DNA of 5,697 bases from a bacterium (GTDB lineage: Bacteria > Desulfobacterota > Deferrisomatia > Deferrisomatales > BM512), in the NCBI GenBank assembly GCA_009724975.1, contig SRXB01000145.1, positions 1 to 5,697 of the forward strand. The letters run 5' to 3'. Below, piece after piece: positions 1 through 5,697 of the stretch. Position numbers and translations under genes: made by a program. The first letter of the stretch is position 1; every line of letters begins with the position of its first letter. The notes under the pieces are model-generated. The model saw nothing but the letters and a program-made list of their open reading frames with translations. It searched no databases and was not told the DNA's origin.

Positions 1-66
1 CTTATAACTTTCATGCAGTATTTTCGTAATTTTAAGCGGTATGATATTTGCTTATCTGGTAGCATT

Positions 67-77
67 CGGCAAAAACC
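67..77 (+). repeat. 11-nt element CGGCAAAAACC, copy 1
   Basis: The same 11 bases recur exactly at 4970-4980 upstream of the HupE/UreJ-like gene. Here the element ends 23 nt before the ATG at 101; the other copy ends 19 nt before its ATG at 5000. Both copies are preceded by CAT one or two bases upstream. Similar placement on the same strand before two envelope genes suggests a shared leader or operator element, but chance is not excluded. Confidence 0.4.
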
Positions 78-84
78 GGTGCAC

Positions 85-90
85 GGGAGA
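85..90 (+). promoter_or_regulatory. ribosome binding site that decides the permease start
   Basis: GGGAGA lies 10 nt upstream of the ATG at 101. The in-frame ATG at 41 would add 20 residues but has no purine-rich site in front of it, since the preceding bases are T-rich and end in AAGCGGT. The added residues also do not look like the start of this permease family, so 101 is preferred. Confidence 0.55.
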
Positions 91-100
91 ATATGTATCC

Positions 101-1063
101 ATGGCAAATGAACTTACTGAAATACTTCTTGAAATCTGGTCGGAATTCCTTGAGGTGCTGCCATATTTTCTTTTCGGCGTCTTTCTTGAGGCGTACATAC
201 GCACCAAGGGCTGGCACGTCAAGATAAGGAAATCCCTTACCAAATACGGATACGCGGCCATACCCGTTGCGACGATTCTCGGTCTGTTCAGCCCGCTTTG
301 CGCCTGCGGCGTGTTGCCGCTGACGATAAGCCTGATATTGGGCGGCCTGCCCCTTGCACCGGCCATGAGCATTCTGGTGTCCGCCCCGCTCATAAGCCCC
401 GCCGGATACCTCCTTGCGGTGAAAAACGTGGGAGTTGACTGGGCGAACGCGGAGGTAGTGGCCGGGATTTTCATGGGCATCTACGCGGGGCTGGCAACTC
501 ACTTCTTTGAAAGACGGGGATTCGACATACGCAACTACTTCCGCAAGGAGCTTCCGGCTGGAGATTTTCACGATCATGATTACCCGGAGGAGGCGTTGCG
601 CTGCGACTGCTCTAACATGTTCAGCAAACGGGTACACAAAAAAACCGGCAGCCCCTTTCTGGTTTTTCTGGCGAGGATGGCCGAGGGCGGCTGGAAAGTC
701 GGCAAGTACGTGGCGCTGGGCATAGTGATAGCGGTTCTGGTAAAGCAGTATATGCCAGCCGAATGGATAGGAGACCTTCTTTCATCTACGAATCCGGTTA
801 CCCTTACAGGCTTGGCCCTCGGCATAGTGCCGTTGCACCTGAACCAGATCACCGCAACAACGATTATCTTCGGGATGAGCGACGTTGTCTCTGTTTCCCG
901 CGCCGCCGGGATGGTGCTGCTTGTGGGGGGGCCTGTCACGGCTCTTCCCGTGATGGCGGTTTTTCTGACATTCTTCAAGCCCAGGGTATTTCTTCTTTAT
1001 CTTTCCATCTGCCTCTCGGGTACACTGTTCGTTGCCTACGTTTACCAACTTCTTGGCGGATAA
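101..1063 (+). CDS. ArsP/DUF318-family heavy-metal or metalloid permease
   Basis: This is a 320-residue polytopic inner-membrane protein resembling the permease family PF03773, which includes ArsP organoarsenical exporters and SO_0444-type Cu/Zn exporters. The family hallmark is seen at residues 64-74 as SPLCACGVLPL, with Cys67 and Cys69, followed by a SAPLISPAGY segment at 94-103. A second half follows the same plan, with GIVPLHLNQITAT at 241-253 and GGPVTALPVM at 276-285. A hydrophilic central loop (about 140-183) carries His157, Asp158, His159, Asp160, Cys168 and Cys170, likely metal ligands. The Cys-containing motif often seen in the second half is replaced by His and Asn. The start at 101 is chosen for its GGGAGA site; an in-frame ATG at 41 would give 340 residues. 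It heads a four-gene operon, 15 nt before the next gene. The substrate cannot be told from sequence. Confidence 0.88.
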   Translation: MANELTEILLEIWSEFLEVLPYFLFGVFLEAYIRTKGWHVKIRKSLTKYGYAAIPVATILGLFSPLCACGVLPLTISLILGGLPLAPAMSILVSAPLISPAGYLLAVKNVGVDWANAEVVAGIFMGIYAGLATHFFERRGFDIRNYFRKELPAGDFHDHDYPEEALRCDCSNMFSKRVHKKTGSPFLVFLARMAEGGWKVGKYVALGIVIAVLVKQYMPAEWIGDLLSSTNPVTLTGLALGIVPLHLNQITATTIIFGMSDVVSVSRAAGMVLLVGGPVTALPVMAVFLTFFKPRVFLLYLSICLSGTLFVAYVYQLLGG

Positions 1064-1078
1064 CCGTCACGGGGGCAA

Positions 1079-2401
1079 ATGGACACCACCTATGTTGAAA
1101 TAGCCGTTCTCCTCCTGATGGTTCTCGCCAACGGCGTATTGGCGATGTCGGAGATAGCCATAGTCTCCTCCCGCAAGGCAAGGCTTCAGCACGAAGCGGA
1201 CAAGGGGAACGCAAGCGCCGCTCTGGCCCTCTCGCTGGCGGAAAAGCCTAACAGGATCCTCTCCACGGTGCAGATAGGGATAACGCTTGTGGGCCTTTTG
1301 GCGGGCGCGTACAGCGGCGCGACTTTGGCGGAAAAGCTTGCTCCGGTACTGCGGAACATATCGTGGATTGGTCCTTACGGCGAACCAGTAAGCCTTGGAA
1401 TAGTGGTTGTTTGCCTGACCTACTTCTCCCTGGTCCTGGGAGAACTTGTTCCCAAGCGCATAGCCCTCCATCACCCGGAGGCTATAGCGTCATTCATGGC
1501 CCGCCCCATGCAGTTTCTTTCAATGGCCGCCCTTCCTGCGGTCCACCTCCTTGGCGTTTCGACGGACGCAGTCCTGCGGCTTCTCGGCGTAAAGCCTTCA
1601 ACGGAAGCCGAAGTAACCGAAGAAGAGATACGGGTCATGGTGGATCAGGCCACCGAGTCGGGCGTCTTCAGGGAAGAAGAGCAGGAGATGCTGGAGAGGG
1701 CCATGGGGCTTGGCGACCGCAAGGCCAGCTCACTGATGACGCCGAGAATTGACGTGCACTGGATAGACCTTGAGGACACCCCGGAAACGATAAAAAACAA
1801 GATCTCCGCCGCGCCCTTTTCTAGGTTTCCCGTGGCGAGGGGCACCCTCGACAAAGTAGTTGGGATAGTTCAGGTCAAAGATCTTCTGGCAAAAGCGTTC
1901 ACCTGCGAGCAGATTGACTTCGAAGCCATGGTCAGGCAGACGCTTTTCATCCCCGAAAACATGCGCTCGCTCGAACTTATGACCCGTTTCAAGGAGTCCG
2001 GCTCCCATTTCGCAGTTGTGGTGGATGAATACGGCGCCGTGGCGGGCATAGTCACCTTCAACGACATACTCGAAGCCCTGGTTGGCGACATCCCGATGCG
2101 CGAGGTCAGCGAGGAGCCTGAAATCGTCCAGCGGGAAGACGGCTCATGGCTGATGGATGGCGGAATCTCAATAGAAGAGGTCGAGCATCACCTTGCGATC
2201 GAGGGAATAGGCGGCGAGGAGAGGGAAAGCTTCCAGACCCTTGCCGGGTTCGTTCTATCCCGGCTCGGCCACATTCCCAAGGCCTCTGAGCACTTTCACT
2301 GGAATGATTACCGTTTCGAGGTAGTGGACATGGACGGCAACCGCATAGACAAGGTGCTTATTTCATTTGTAAATCAGAAATCCGAAAAAACGGGCGACTG
2401 A
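1079..2401 (+). CDS. CNNM/CorC-like hemolysin-family transporter with CBS pair
   Basis: At 440 residues this is normal length for the bacterial CNNM/CorC (HlyC/CorC, 'hemolysin family') proteins, implicated in Mg2+ or Co2+ efflux. Domain order is standard. A DUF21/CNNM membrane domain spans about 1-185, with the conserved N-terminal NGVLAMSEIA at 18-27 and GELVPKRIAL at 121-130. A CBS pair follows at about 215-335, with LMTPRIDV at 219-226, VVGIVQVKDLL at 260-270 and VVDEYGAVAGIVTFNDI at 314-330. A CorC_HlyC C-terminal domain spans about 345-432. The start at 1079 begins directly at the expected first helix; the G-run at 1071-1075 is a rather close ribosome binding site. The stop overlaps the next start by one base (TGATG). 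Despite the family name, haemolysis is not the expected role. The transported ion is not determined by sequence. Confidence 0.95.
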   Translation: MDTTYVEIAVLLLMVLANGVLAMSEIAIVSSRKARLQHEADKGNASAALALSLAEKPNRILSTVQIGITLVGLLAGAYSGATLAEKLAPVLRNISWIGPYGEPVSLGIVVVCLTYFSLVLGELVPKRIALHHPEAIASFMARPMQFLSMAALPAVHLLGVSTDAVLRLLGVKPSTEAEVTEEEIRVMVDQATESGVFREEEQEMLERAMGLGDRKASSLMTPRIDVHWIDLEDTPETIKNKISAAPFSRFPVARGTLDKVVGIVQVKDLLAKAFTCEQIDFEAMVRQTLFIPENMRSLELMTRFKESGSHFAVVVDEYGAVAGIVTFNDILEALVGDIPMREVSEEPEIVQREDGSWLMDGGISIEEVEHHLAIEGIGGEERESFQTLAGFVLSRLGHIPKASEHFHWNDYRFEVVDMDGNRIDKVLISFVNQKSEKTGD

Positions 2402-3345
2402 TGTACGCCGAAAGAGCAGCAGCGGAAAAAAGCGACGAACATGCCAGCATTCGCCAGATAAAGGGTATCGTAATCCTCTTTTGCCTCGTCCTCTCAATCC
2501 TGTGCGGAACCGGCGCCTTGCAAAGAGCCCGCGCCAGCGAGCAAGAAATGGAAGAGTGCGCTCCTCCGGTCACGGAAGACGCGGGGATATTCCTAAACGG
2601 GGCAACCGTCTGGTCCGGCAATGTTCAGGTGGACAAAAACATTATAATCCCCAAGGGCTCTTCCCTCACGATACTGCCGGGGGCCAAAATCCGCTTTGCC
2701 TTGCCAGAGGTAAAACCGGGCGAAAAAACGTTGCCCTGGCTGCTAATACTGGGCGACCTTAAAGCGGAGGGAAAAGCAGAGGCTCCAATCGGGTTTTCCC
2801 CCGAAAAGCCTCGCGTCAACCAAAGCGAAAACATGGTGGAAGCGAGGGAGGGAACATCCATCGCTCTTGGTTGGTGCGTCTTCGAAAACGGCCCGTGGGC
2901 GGTGCACCTGCATGACGCGAAAGCTGATATTTCATCGACTGTTTTTCGCAATAATCACGGGGGGCTTCGCTACAAGGGCGGCGAAGTCTCGGTCCGCAAA
3001 AGCCGGTTTGAAGGAAACAAGGTCGGGGCAAGGCTATGGTTCGCCAAGCCTGTCTTCGAGGAAAACTCTTTCATTAACAACGAGACGGGAATTTTCTTCA
3101 GGGAAGGAATCGAGCAGGCCGCCATACGCCGCAATAACTTCGACAATCTGGATTACGACATAAAGATTGGCGACTTTCAGGAGGCGGATATAGACGCTTC
3201 TAGCAACTGGTGGAAAGCCTCGGCCATGGGAGAGCTTGCCGACAGGATTTTCGACGGCTCGGATTCTGAAGGAGTCGGCAGGCTGGTCACGGACCCTGTG
3301 CTTTCAGCGCCATTCGAGCCTAAAAACGTCTCGCGGGAACAATGA
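2401..3345 (+). CDS. secreted right-handed beta-helix protein (NosD/pectate-lyase-like fold)
   Basis: This 314-residue protein has a long, charged N-terminus and a hydrophobic segment at about 21-40. A likely signal peptidase I site, Ala43-Arg44-Ala45, precedes Ser46, so export to the periplasm is expected; no lipobox is seen. The mature part begins with the cap typical of such proteins (GNVQVDKNIIIPKGSSLTI, 73-91). Short repeats of beta-helix coils follow, rich in Asn and Gly (VFRNNHGGL 181-189, SRFEGNKVGA 201-210, NSFINNETGI 222-231, RRNNFDN 243-249). It closes with an SNWWKA motif at 268-273 and the terminal DPVLSAPF at 298-305. NosD, a periplasmic copper-site maturation factor, and many carbohydrate-active proteins share this fold, so function is open. 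No catalytic set is recognised. The gene overlaps both neighbours (1 nt and 4 nt), so it is probably made together with the flanking transporters. There is no strong ribosome binding site, consistent with coupling. Confidence 0.85.
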   Translation: MYAERAAAEKSDEHASIRQIKGIVILFCLVLSILCGTGALQRARASEQEMEECAPPVTEDAGIFLNGATVWSGNVQVDKNIIIPKGSSLTILPGAKIRFALPEVKPGEKTLPWLLILGDLKAEGKAEAPIGFSPEKPRVNQSENMVEAREGTSIALGWCVFENGPWAVHLHDAKADISSTVFRNNHGGLRYKGGEVSVRKSRFEGNKVGARLWFAKPVFEENSFINNETGIFFREGIEQAAIRRNNFDNLDYDIKIGDFQEADIDASSNWWKASAMGELADRIFDGSDSEGVGRLVTDPVLSAPFEPKNVSREQ

Positions 3346-4421
3346 CCAAATCTAAAGATTCCGTTTCAGGCCAATCCCCTCACTACCGCTCGGGCATAAC
3401 CTCCTCTCTTTTTTCGGCTGTTTTGTTCGGAGCGGCGACTCCGGCGGCCAAAATGCTTCTGGACAGCATCGACCCGCTCGTGCTGGCTGGGCTCTTCTAT
3501 CTGGGCTCGGGACTCGTAATGCTTCTGTGGCTCGCCCTTAAAAGGTTTTTCATGGGTGAGGGCCGACAGTCTGGCCTGGCCCTGAATGACCTTGGGTTGC
3601 TTTCCCTGGCGGTTCTTTTCGGGGGGATTCTGGGCCCGATGCTCCTCTTCGCGGGGCTTTCGTCAACGCCCGCATCTACGGCTTCCCTTCTTCTCAACCT
3701 TGAAAGCGTATTCACCGCGCTTGTCGCCTTGTTCGTGTTCCGTGAACACTTGGGAAAACGGCTTATTCTGGGAATGGCGCTTATTGTCGCGGGGTGCGTG
3801 GTCATAGGCTGGCGCGAGGGCGGCCCTGGTGGTTATGGCGGAGTTTTCGGGCCGTTAGCCATCGCGCTCGCGTGTCTCGCGTGGGCTGCGGACAACAACG
3901 TGACAAGGAAAATATCGGGTGGAGACGCCATAACCATCGGAGCCGTAAAATGCCTGGCCGCCGGGGCGATCACACTGTCCATCGGTCTTGTGGCCGGAAA
4001 AACTATGCCGGGGTGGAAGGTTGCCGCGCTGGCGGCCCTTGTGGGAAGCATGTGTTATGGACAGAGTATCATTTTTTTCGTGAGGGCGCTGCGCGATCTG
4101 GGGACAGCCCGGACTTCCGCTTATTTTTCAATAGCTCCCTTCGTCGGAGTGGCGATTTCGGTACTCTTTCTGGGTGAAGCCGTAACGATGGCGACGGTGG
4201 CCGGAGGAACGCTGGCGGCTCTGGGCGTATGGCTCCACCTGACCGAGGATCATTCCCACGAGCACGCTCACCCCGAGACTGCGCACAACCACCTGCACGC
4301 GGATGATTTTCATCACGAACACGGCCACGGGGATGAAGACCATCACCATCCCCACGAGCATTCGCTGACGATACACTCCCACCCGCACTACCCCGACATC
4401 CACCACCGGCACGGGCATTGA
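3342..4421 (+). CDS. EamA/DMT-family transporter with His-rich C-terminal tail
   Basis: This 359-residue inner-membrane protein has two tandem EamA halves of about five helices each (roughly 20-157 and 168-300). Family features include the first helix with GAATPAAKMLL (30-40), LSSTPASTASLLLNLESVFTAL split around 106-127, and the second-half counterpart ALRDLGTARTSAYFSIAPFVGV around 249-270, ending in FLGEAVT (276-282). The family exports or imports small metabolites; the substrate is unknown. After the last helix comes a hydrophilic tail (304-359) with 23 His in 56 residues plus many Asp and Glu, an obvious candidate for binding Ni, Co, Zn or Cu. If the usual ten-helix topology holds, the tail is cytoplasmic. 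The ATG overlaps the upstream stop (ATGA), with GGGAA at 3335-3339 close by. It is the last gene of the operon and runs convergently into a minus-strand gene. Confidence 0.93.
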   Translation: MTKSKDSVSGQSPHYRSGITSSLFSAVLFGAATPAAKMLLDSIDPLVLAGLFYLGSGLVMLLWLALKRFFMGEGRQSGLALNDLGLLSLAVLFGGILGPMLLFAGLSSTPASTASLLLNLESVFTALVALFVFREHLGKRLILGMALIVAGCVVIGWREGGPGGYGGVFGPLAIALACLAWAADNNVTRKISGGDAITIGAVKCLAAGAITLSIGLVAGKTMPGWKVAALAALVGSMCYGQSIIFFVRALRDLGTARTSAYFSIAPFVGVAISVLFLGEAVTMATVAGGTLAALGVWLHLTEDHSHEHAHPETAHNHLHADDFHHEHGHGDEDHHHPHEHSLTIHSHPHYPDIHHRHGH

Positions 4422-4433
4422 CGGCCCGCTGGA

Positions 4434-4874
4434 TCAGGCCCACCCCATAACCACAGCTGCGAGAACGAGATAGCGGCCACCCTTGGCCACGGTAACTATC
4501 GCAAGGAAACTCCAGAGCGGCTCGCGCATTATACCGGCCACCACCGTTATCGGATCGCCGATTATCGGCATCCAGCTCAGCAGAAGGGACCAGCGGCCAT
4601 ATCGGTGGTAAGTGGCCTGCGCTTTTGCCAGCTTCTCGTCGGTTACAGGGAACCATTTTTTATGGCGGAAGCGCTCCAGGTAACAGCCAAGGAGCCAGTT
4701 GACAGCAGACCCCAGCACGTTTCCGAGACAAGCGACGGCAATGAGCGTTCCGGCGGAATATTCGCCCGAGAGCAGAAGACCCGCCAGCACAGCCTCCGAC
4801 TGCATCGGAAGCAGCGTCGCCGCGCCGAAAGCCGCTATAAAAAGGCCAAGATAAGCCGTTAAATCCATTGCCAT
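4434..4874 (-). CDS. YqaA-type DedA/SNARE-associated small membrane protein
   Basis: This 146-residue protein matches the short YqaA branch of the DedA (SNARE-associated, VTT) superfamily in length and pattern. Visible marks are an N-terminal helix with Glu27, the GNVLGSAVNWLLG segment (51-63), a basic linker, and YGRWSLLL (92-99) followed by WMPIIGDPITVVAGIMR (101-117), the re-entrant Gly/Pro region of the superfamily. DedA proteins act in the inner membrane in lipid carrier recycling and membrane homeostasis; the role of YqaA members is not settled. The start at 4874 is used; an in-frame stop lies immediately upstream, and a second ATG at 4868 is equally possible. The ribosome binding site is weak. 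It converges on the EamA gene with 12 nt between the stops and is divergent from the HupE-like gene, so it is probably transcribed separately from both. Confidence 0.9.
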   Translation of the reverse strand: MAMDLTAYLGLFIAAFGAATLLPMQSEAVLAGLLLSGEYSAGTLIAVACLGNVLGSAVNWLLGCYLERFRHKKWFPVTDEKLAKAQATYHRYGRWSLLLSWMPIIGDPITVVAGIMREPLWSFLAIVTVAKGGRYLVLAAVVMGWA

Positions 4875-4935
4875 TTTTTAAGATGTCCGCCCTGAAAACA
4901 AAAGCCGGATTCCCTTTGTTTTTATGTAAACCGTT

Positions 4936-4953
4936 AGACGGGCAAGCCCGTCT
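4936..4953. repeat. perfect inverted repeat, 8-bp arms with 2-nt centre
   Basis: The arms AGACGGGC and GCCCGTCT are exact reverse complements around AA. No T-run follows on either strand, so an intrinsic terminator is unlikely. Lying between two divergent genes, it could be the operator of a dimeric regulator, a leader hairpin, or a copy of a dispersed palindrome. Nothing in the sequence decides among these. Confidence 0.7.
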
Positions 4954-4969
4954 CAAGTTGACTTCATAC

Positions 4970-4980
4970 CGGCAAAAACC
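4970..4980 (+). repeat. 11-nt element CGGCAAAAACC, copy 2
   Basis: This is an exact match to 67-77 on the same strand. It ends 19 nt before the ATG at 5000 and just ahead of the ribosome binding site, much as copy 1 precedes the permease gene. A shared regulator site or shared 5'-leader element is possible. Confidence 0.4.
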
Positions 4981-4986
4981 TTCTGC

Positions 4987-4993
4987 GACAGGA
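4987..4993 (+). promoter_or_regulatory. ribosome binding site of the HupE-like gene
   Basis: GACAGGA sits 6 nt before the ATG at 5000. This good Shine-Dalgarno match at standard spacing fixes the start of a gene whose 3' end lies outside the window. Confidence 0.65.
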
Positions 4994-4999
4994 TTTCAC

Positions 5000-5697
5000 A
5001 TGCCAAATGAAAAAACCGCGAACTGTAAGGCGGCTCCCGCCTGCTTTCGCCTCGCACTCTCCCTCGCCTGCGCCCTGCTTGTCTTACTGGCGGCCTCAAC
5101 CGCCCTGGCCCATGGGGTGGCCTCCGGAGACAAGGGGTTCATACAGGAAAGCTCGGGGGTAATGCTTCTGCCGTTCATCTATCTGGGCGCAAAACACATG
5201 ATGACGGGCTACGACCACCTGCTCTTTCTCTTTGGCGTCATCTTCTTCCTGTATCGGCTGAAGGACGTGGGCCTCTACGTCAGCCTCTTCGCGGTCGGCC
5301 ACTCGGTTACGCTGCTTTTGGGCGTATTGACCGAGGTAAGCGTCAGCGCCTACGCCATAGACGCCGTTATCGGATTCTCGGTGGTCTACAAGGCGCTGGA
5401 CAACATCGGGGCTTTCCAGCGATGGTTTGGTTTCCAGCCCGACACCAAGATAGCCACCCTGGTCTTCGGTCTTATCCACGGCTTTGGCCTGGCGACCAAG
5501 ATACTGGAATACAAGGTCTCGCCCGACGGCCTGATTCCCAACCTCATAGCTTTCAACGTCGGGGTAGAGATCGGCCAGATTCTGGCCCTCAGCACAATTC
5601 TCATACTCATGGGCTACTGGCGGAGAACCGAAAGCTTCTGGCGCCATGCGTACACAGCCAACGTCTTCATGATGACTGCCGGTTTTGTCCTGATGGG
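5000..5697 (+). CDS. HupE/UreJ-family membrane protein, 3' end outside the window
   Basis: An open frame of 232 codons runs off the right edge without a stop. The N-terminus is a clear Sec signal peptide (hydrophobic core about 18-33) with likely cleavage after Ala35-Leu36-Ala37. This leaves His38 as the mature N-terminus, a common pattern in HupE/UreJ proteins. Family motifs follow: KHMMTGYDHLLFLFGV (65-80), which contains the HX5DH pattern (His66, Asp72, His73); AVGHSVTLLLG (98-108); FGLIHGFGLA (156-165); and FNVGVEIGQI (185-194). HupE of rhizobia is a nickel permease tied to hydrogenase, and UreJ is tied to urease. This protein looks closer to the UreJ_2-type branch, whose substrate is not established. 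No hydrogenase or urease gene is visible here. Hydrophobic helices fill most of the rest. The start is supported by GACAGGA at 4987-4993. Confidence 0.9.
   Translation, partial: MPNEKTANCKAAPACFRLALSLACALLVLLAASTALAHGVASGDKGFIQESSGVMLLPFIYLGAKHMMTGYDHLLFLFGVIFFLYRLKDVGLYVSLFAVGHSVTLLLGVLTEVSVSAYAIDAVIGFSVVYKALDNIGAFQRWFGFQPDTKIATLVFGLIHGFGLATKILEYKVSPDGLIPNLIAFNVGVEIGQILALSTILILMGYWRRTESFWRHAYTANVFMMTAGFVLM

Larger units (their letters stand above)
1..100 (+). promoter_or_regulatory. AT-rich leader upstream of the four-gene operon
   Basis: No credible gene is seen here before the permease start at 101. The stretch is much richer in A and T than the genes that follow. Two -10-like hexamers are visible: TATAAC at 3-8, whose -35 would lie outside the window, and TATGAT at 40-45, which lacks a recognisable -35 about 17 nt upstream. 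Either could serve the operon, and neither is convincing alone. The 3' part holds the CGGCAAAAACC element at 67-77 and the ribosome binding site at 85-90. Calling this the operon promoter region is an inference from position and composition. Confidence 0.35.
4875..4999. promoter_or_regulatory. divergent intergenic region between the YqaA-type and HupE-like genes
   Basis: This 125-nt spacer must carry the start signals of both divergent genes. It contains an AT-rich block (about 4893-4930), a perfect dyad at 4936-4953, the CGGCAAAAACC element at 4970-4980 and a ribosome binding site at 4987-4993. No -10/-35 pair is convincing on either strand. The regulatory call rests on gene orientation plus these elements. 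Confidence 0.5.

Noticed and set aside
41..100. Upstream ATG at 41 as the start of the permease
   Set aside because: It is in frame but has no Shine-Dalgarno-like sequence, and it adds 20 residues unlike the family N-terminus. The ATG at 101 has GGGAGA upstream and begins at the expected first amphipathic segment.
32..637. Long minus-strand open frame opposite the permease
   Set aside because: Its translation is low in hydrophobic residues and has no recognisable domain, while the plus strand encodes a clear membrane permease. It is an antisense shadow.
2494..2511. Lipobox (lipoprotein signal) in the beta-helix protein at Cys35
   Set aside because: The residue before Cys35 is Leu, which does not fit the small residue required at -1. 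The Ala43-Arg44-Ala45 site fits signal peptidase I instead.
4492..4505. GGCCA/TGGCC-type hairpin near the convergent junction as a terminator
   Set aside because: The stem is only five pairs, lies inside the YqaA-type coding sequence and has no T-run after it.
4958..4986. TTGACT at 4958-4963 as a -35 box for the HupE-like gene
   Set aside because: The hexamer 17 nt downstream (TTCTGC, 4981-4986) is a poor -10, and transcription would begin at about 4993, at or beyond the ribosome binding site.
5096..5647. Minus-strand open frame of 183 codons near the right edge
   Set aside because: The plus strand encodes a HupE/UreJ-like protein with a signal peptide and family motifs over the same bases. 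The minus-strand translation is an antisense by-product.

Overview
The window reads as chromosomal DNA from a moderately GC-rich Gram-negative bacterium. Support comes from Sec-type signal peptides, a periplasmic beta-helix protein and six envelope genes packed at high density. Gene content and codon habits would fit Desulfobacterota (the former Deltaproteobacteria) or a related lineage, but no phylogenetic marker is present, so this is only a suggestion. A distinctive habit is heavy use of the ATA isoleucine codon despite the GC-rich coding sequence.

Layout. (1) Positions 1-100 are an AT-rich leader. (2) Positions 101-4421 are a tight four-gene plus-strand operon: an ArsP/DUF318-type permease, a CNNM/CorC-like CBS-domain transporter, a secreted right-handed beta-helix protein, and an EamA (DMT) transporter with a very His-rich C-terminal tail. 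The gaps are 15 nt, a 1-nt TGATG overlap and a 4-nt ATGA overlap, so the last three genes are probably translationally coupled. (3) Positions 4434-4874 hold a convergent minus-strand YqaA/DedA-type membrane protein, 12 nt from the end of the operon. (4) Positions 4875-4999 are a divergent intergenic region with a perfect 8-bp dyad. It also has an 11-mer that recurs in the leader of the four-gene operon at a similar distance from the start codon. (5) From 5000 to the right edge runs the 5' part of a HupE/UreJ-type membrane protein, cut off by the window.

How the genes may work together. Nearly every product belongs to a membrane family tied to metal or metalloid handling, or carries likely metal ligands: a CxC motif and a His/Asp/Cys loop in the permease, the CNNM/CorC ion-transport fold, a NosD-like periplasmic beta-helix, the His tail on the EamA protein, and HX5DH in the HupE-like protein. 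A metal export or homeostasis locus is a reasonable inference, but no regulator, metal specificity or biochemical role can be read from this sequence. There is no RNA gene, CRISPR array, insertion sequence or obvious pseudogene.
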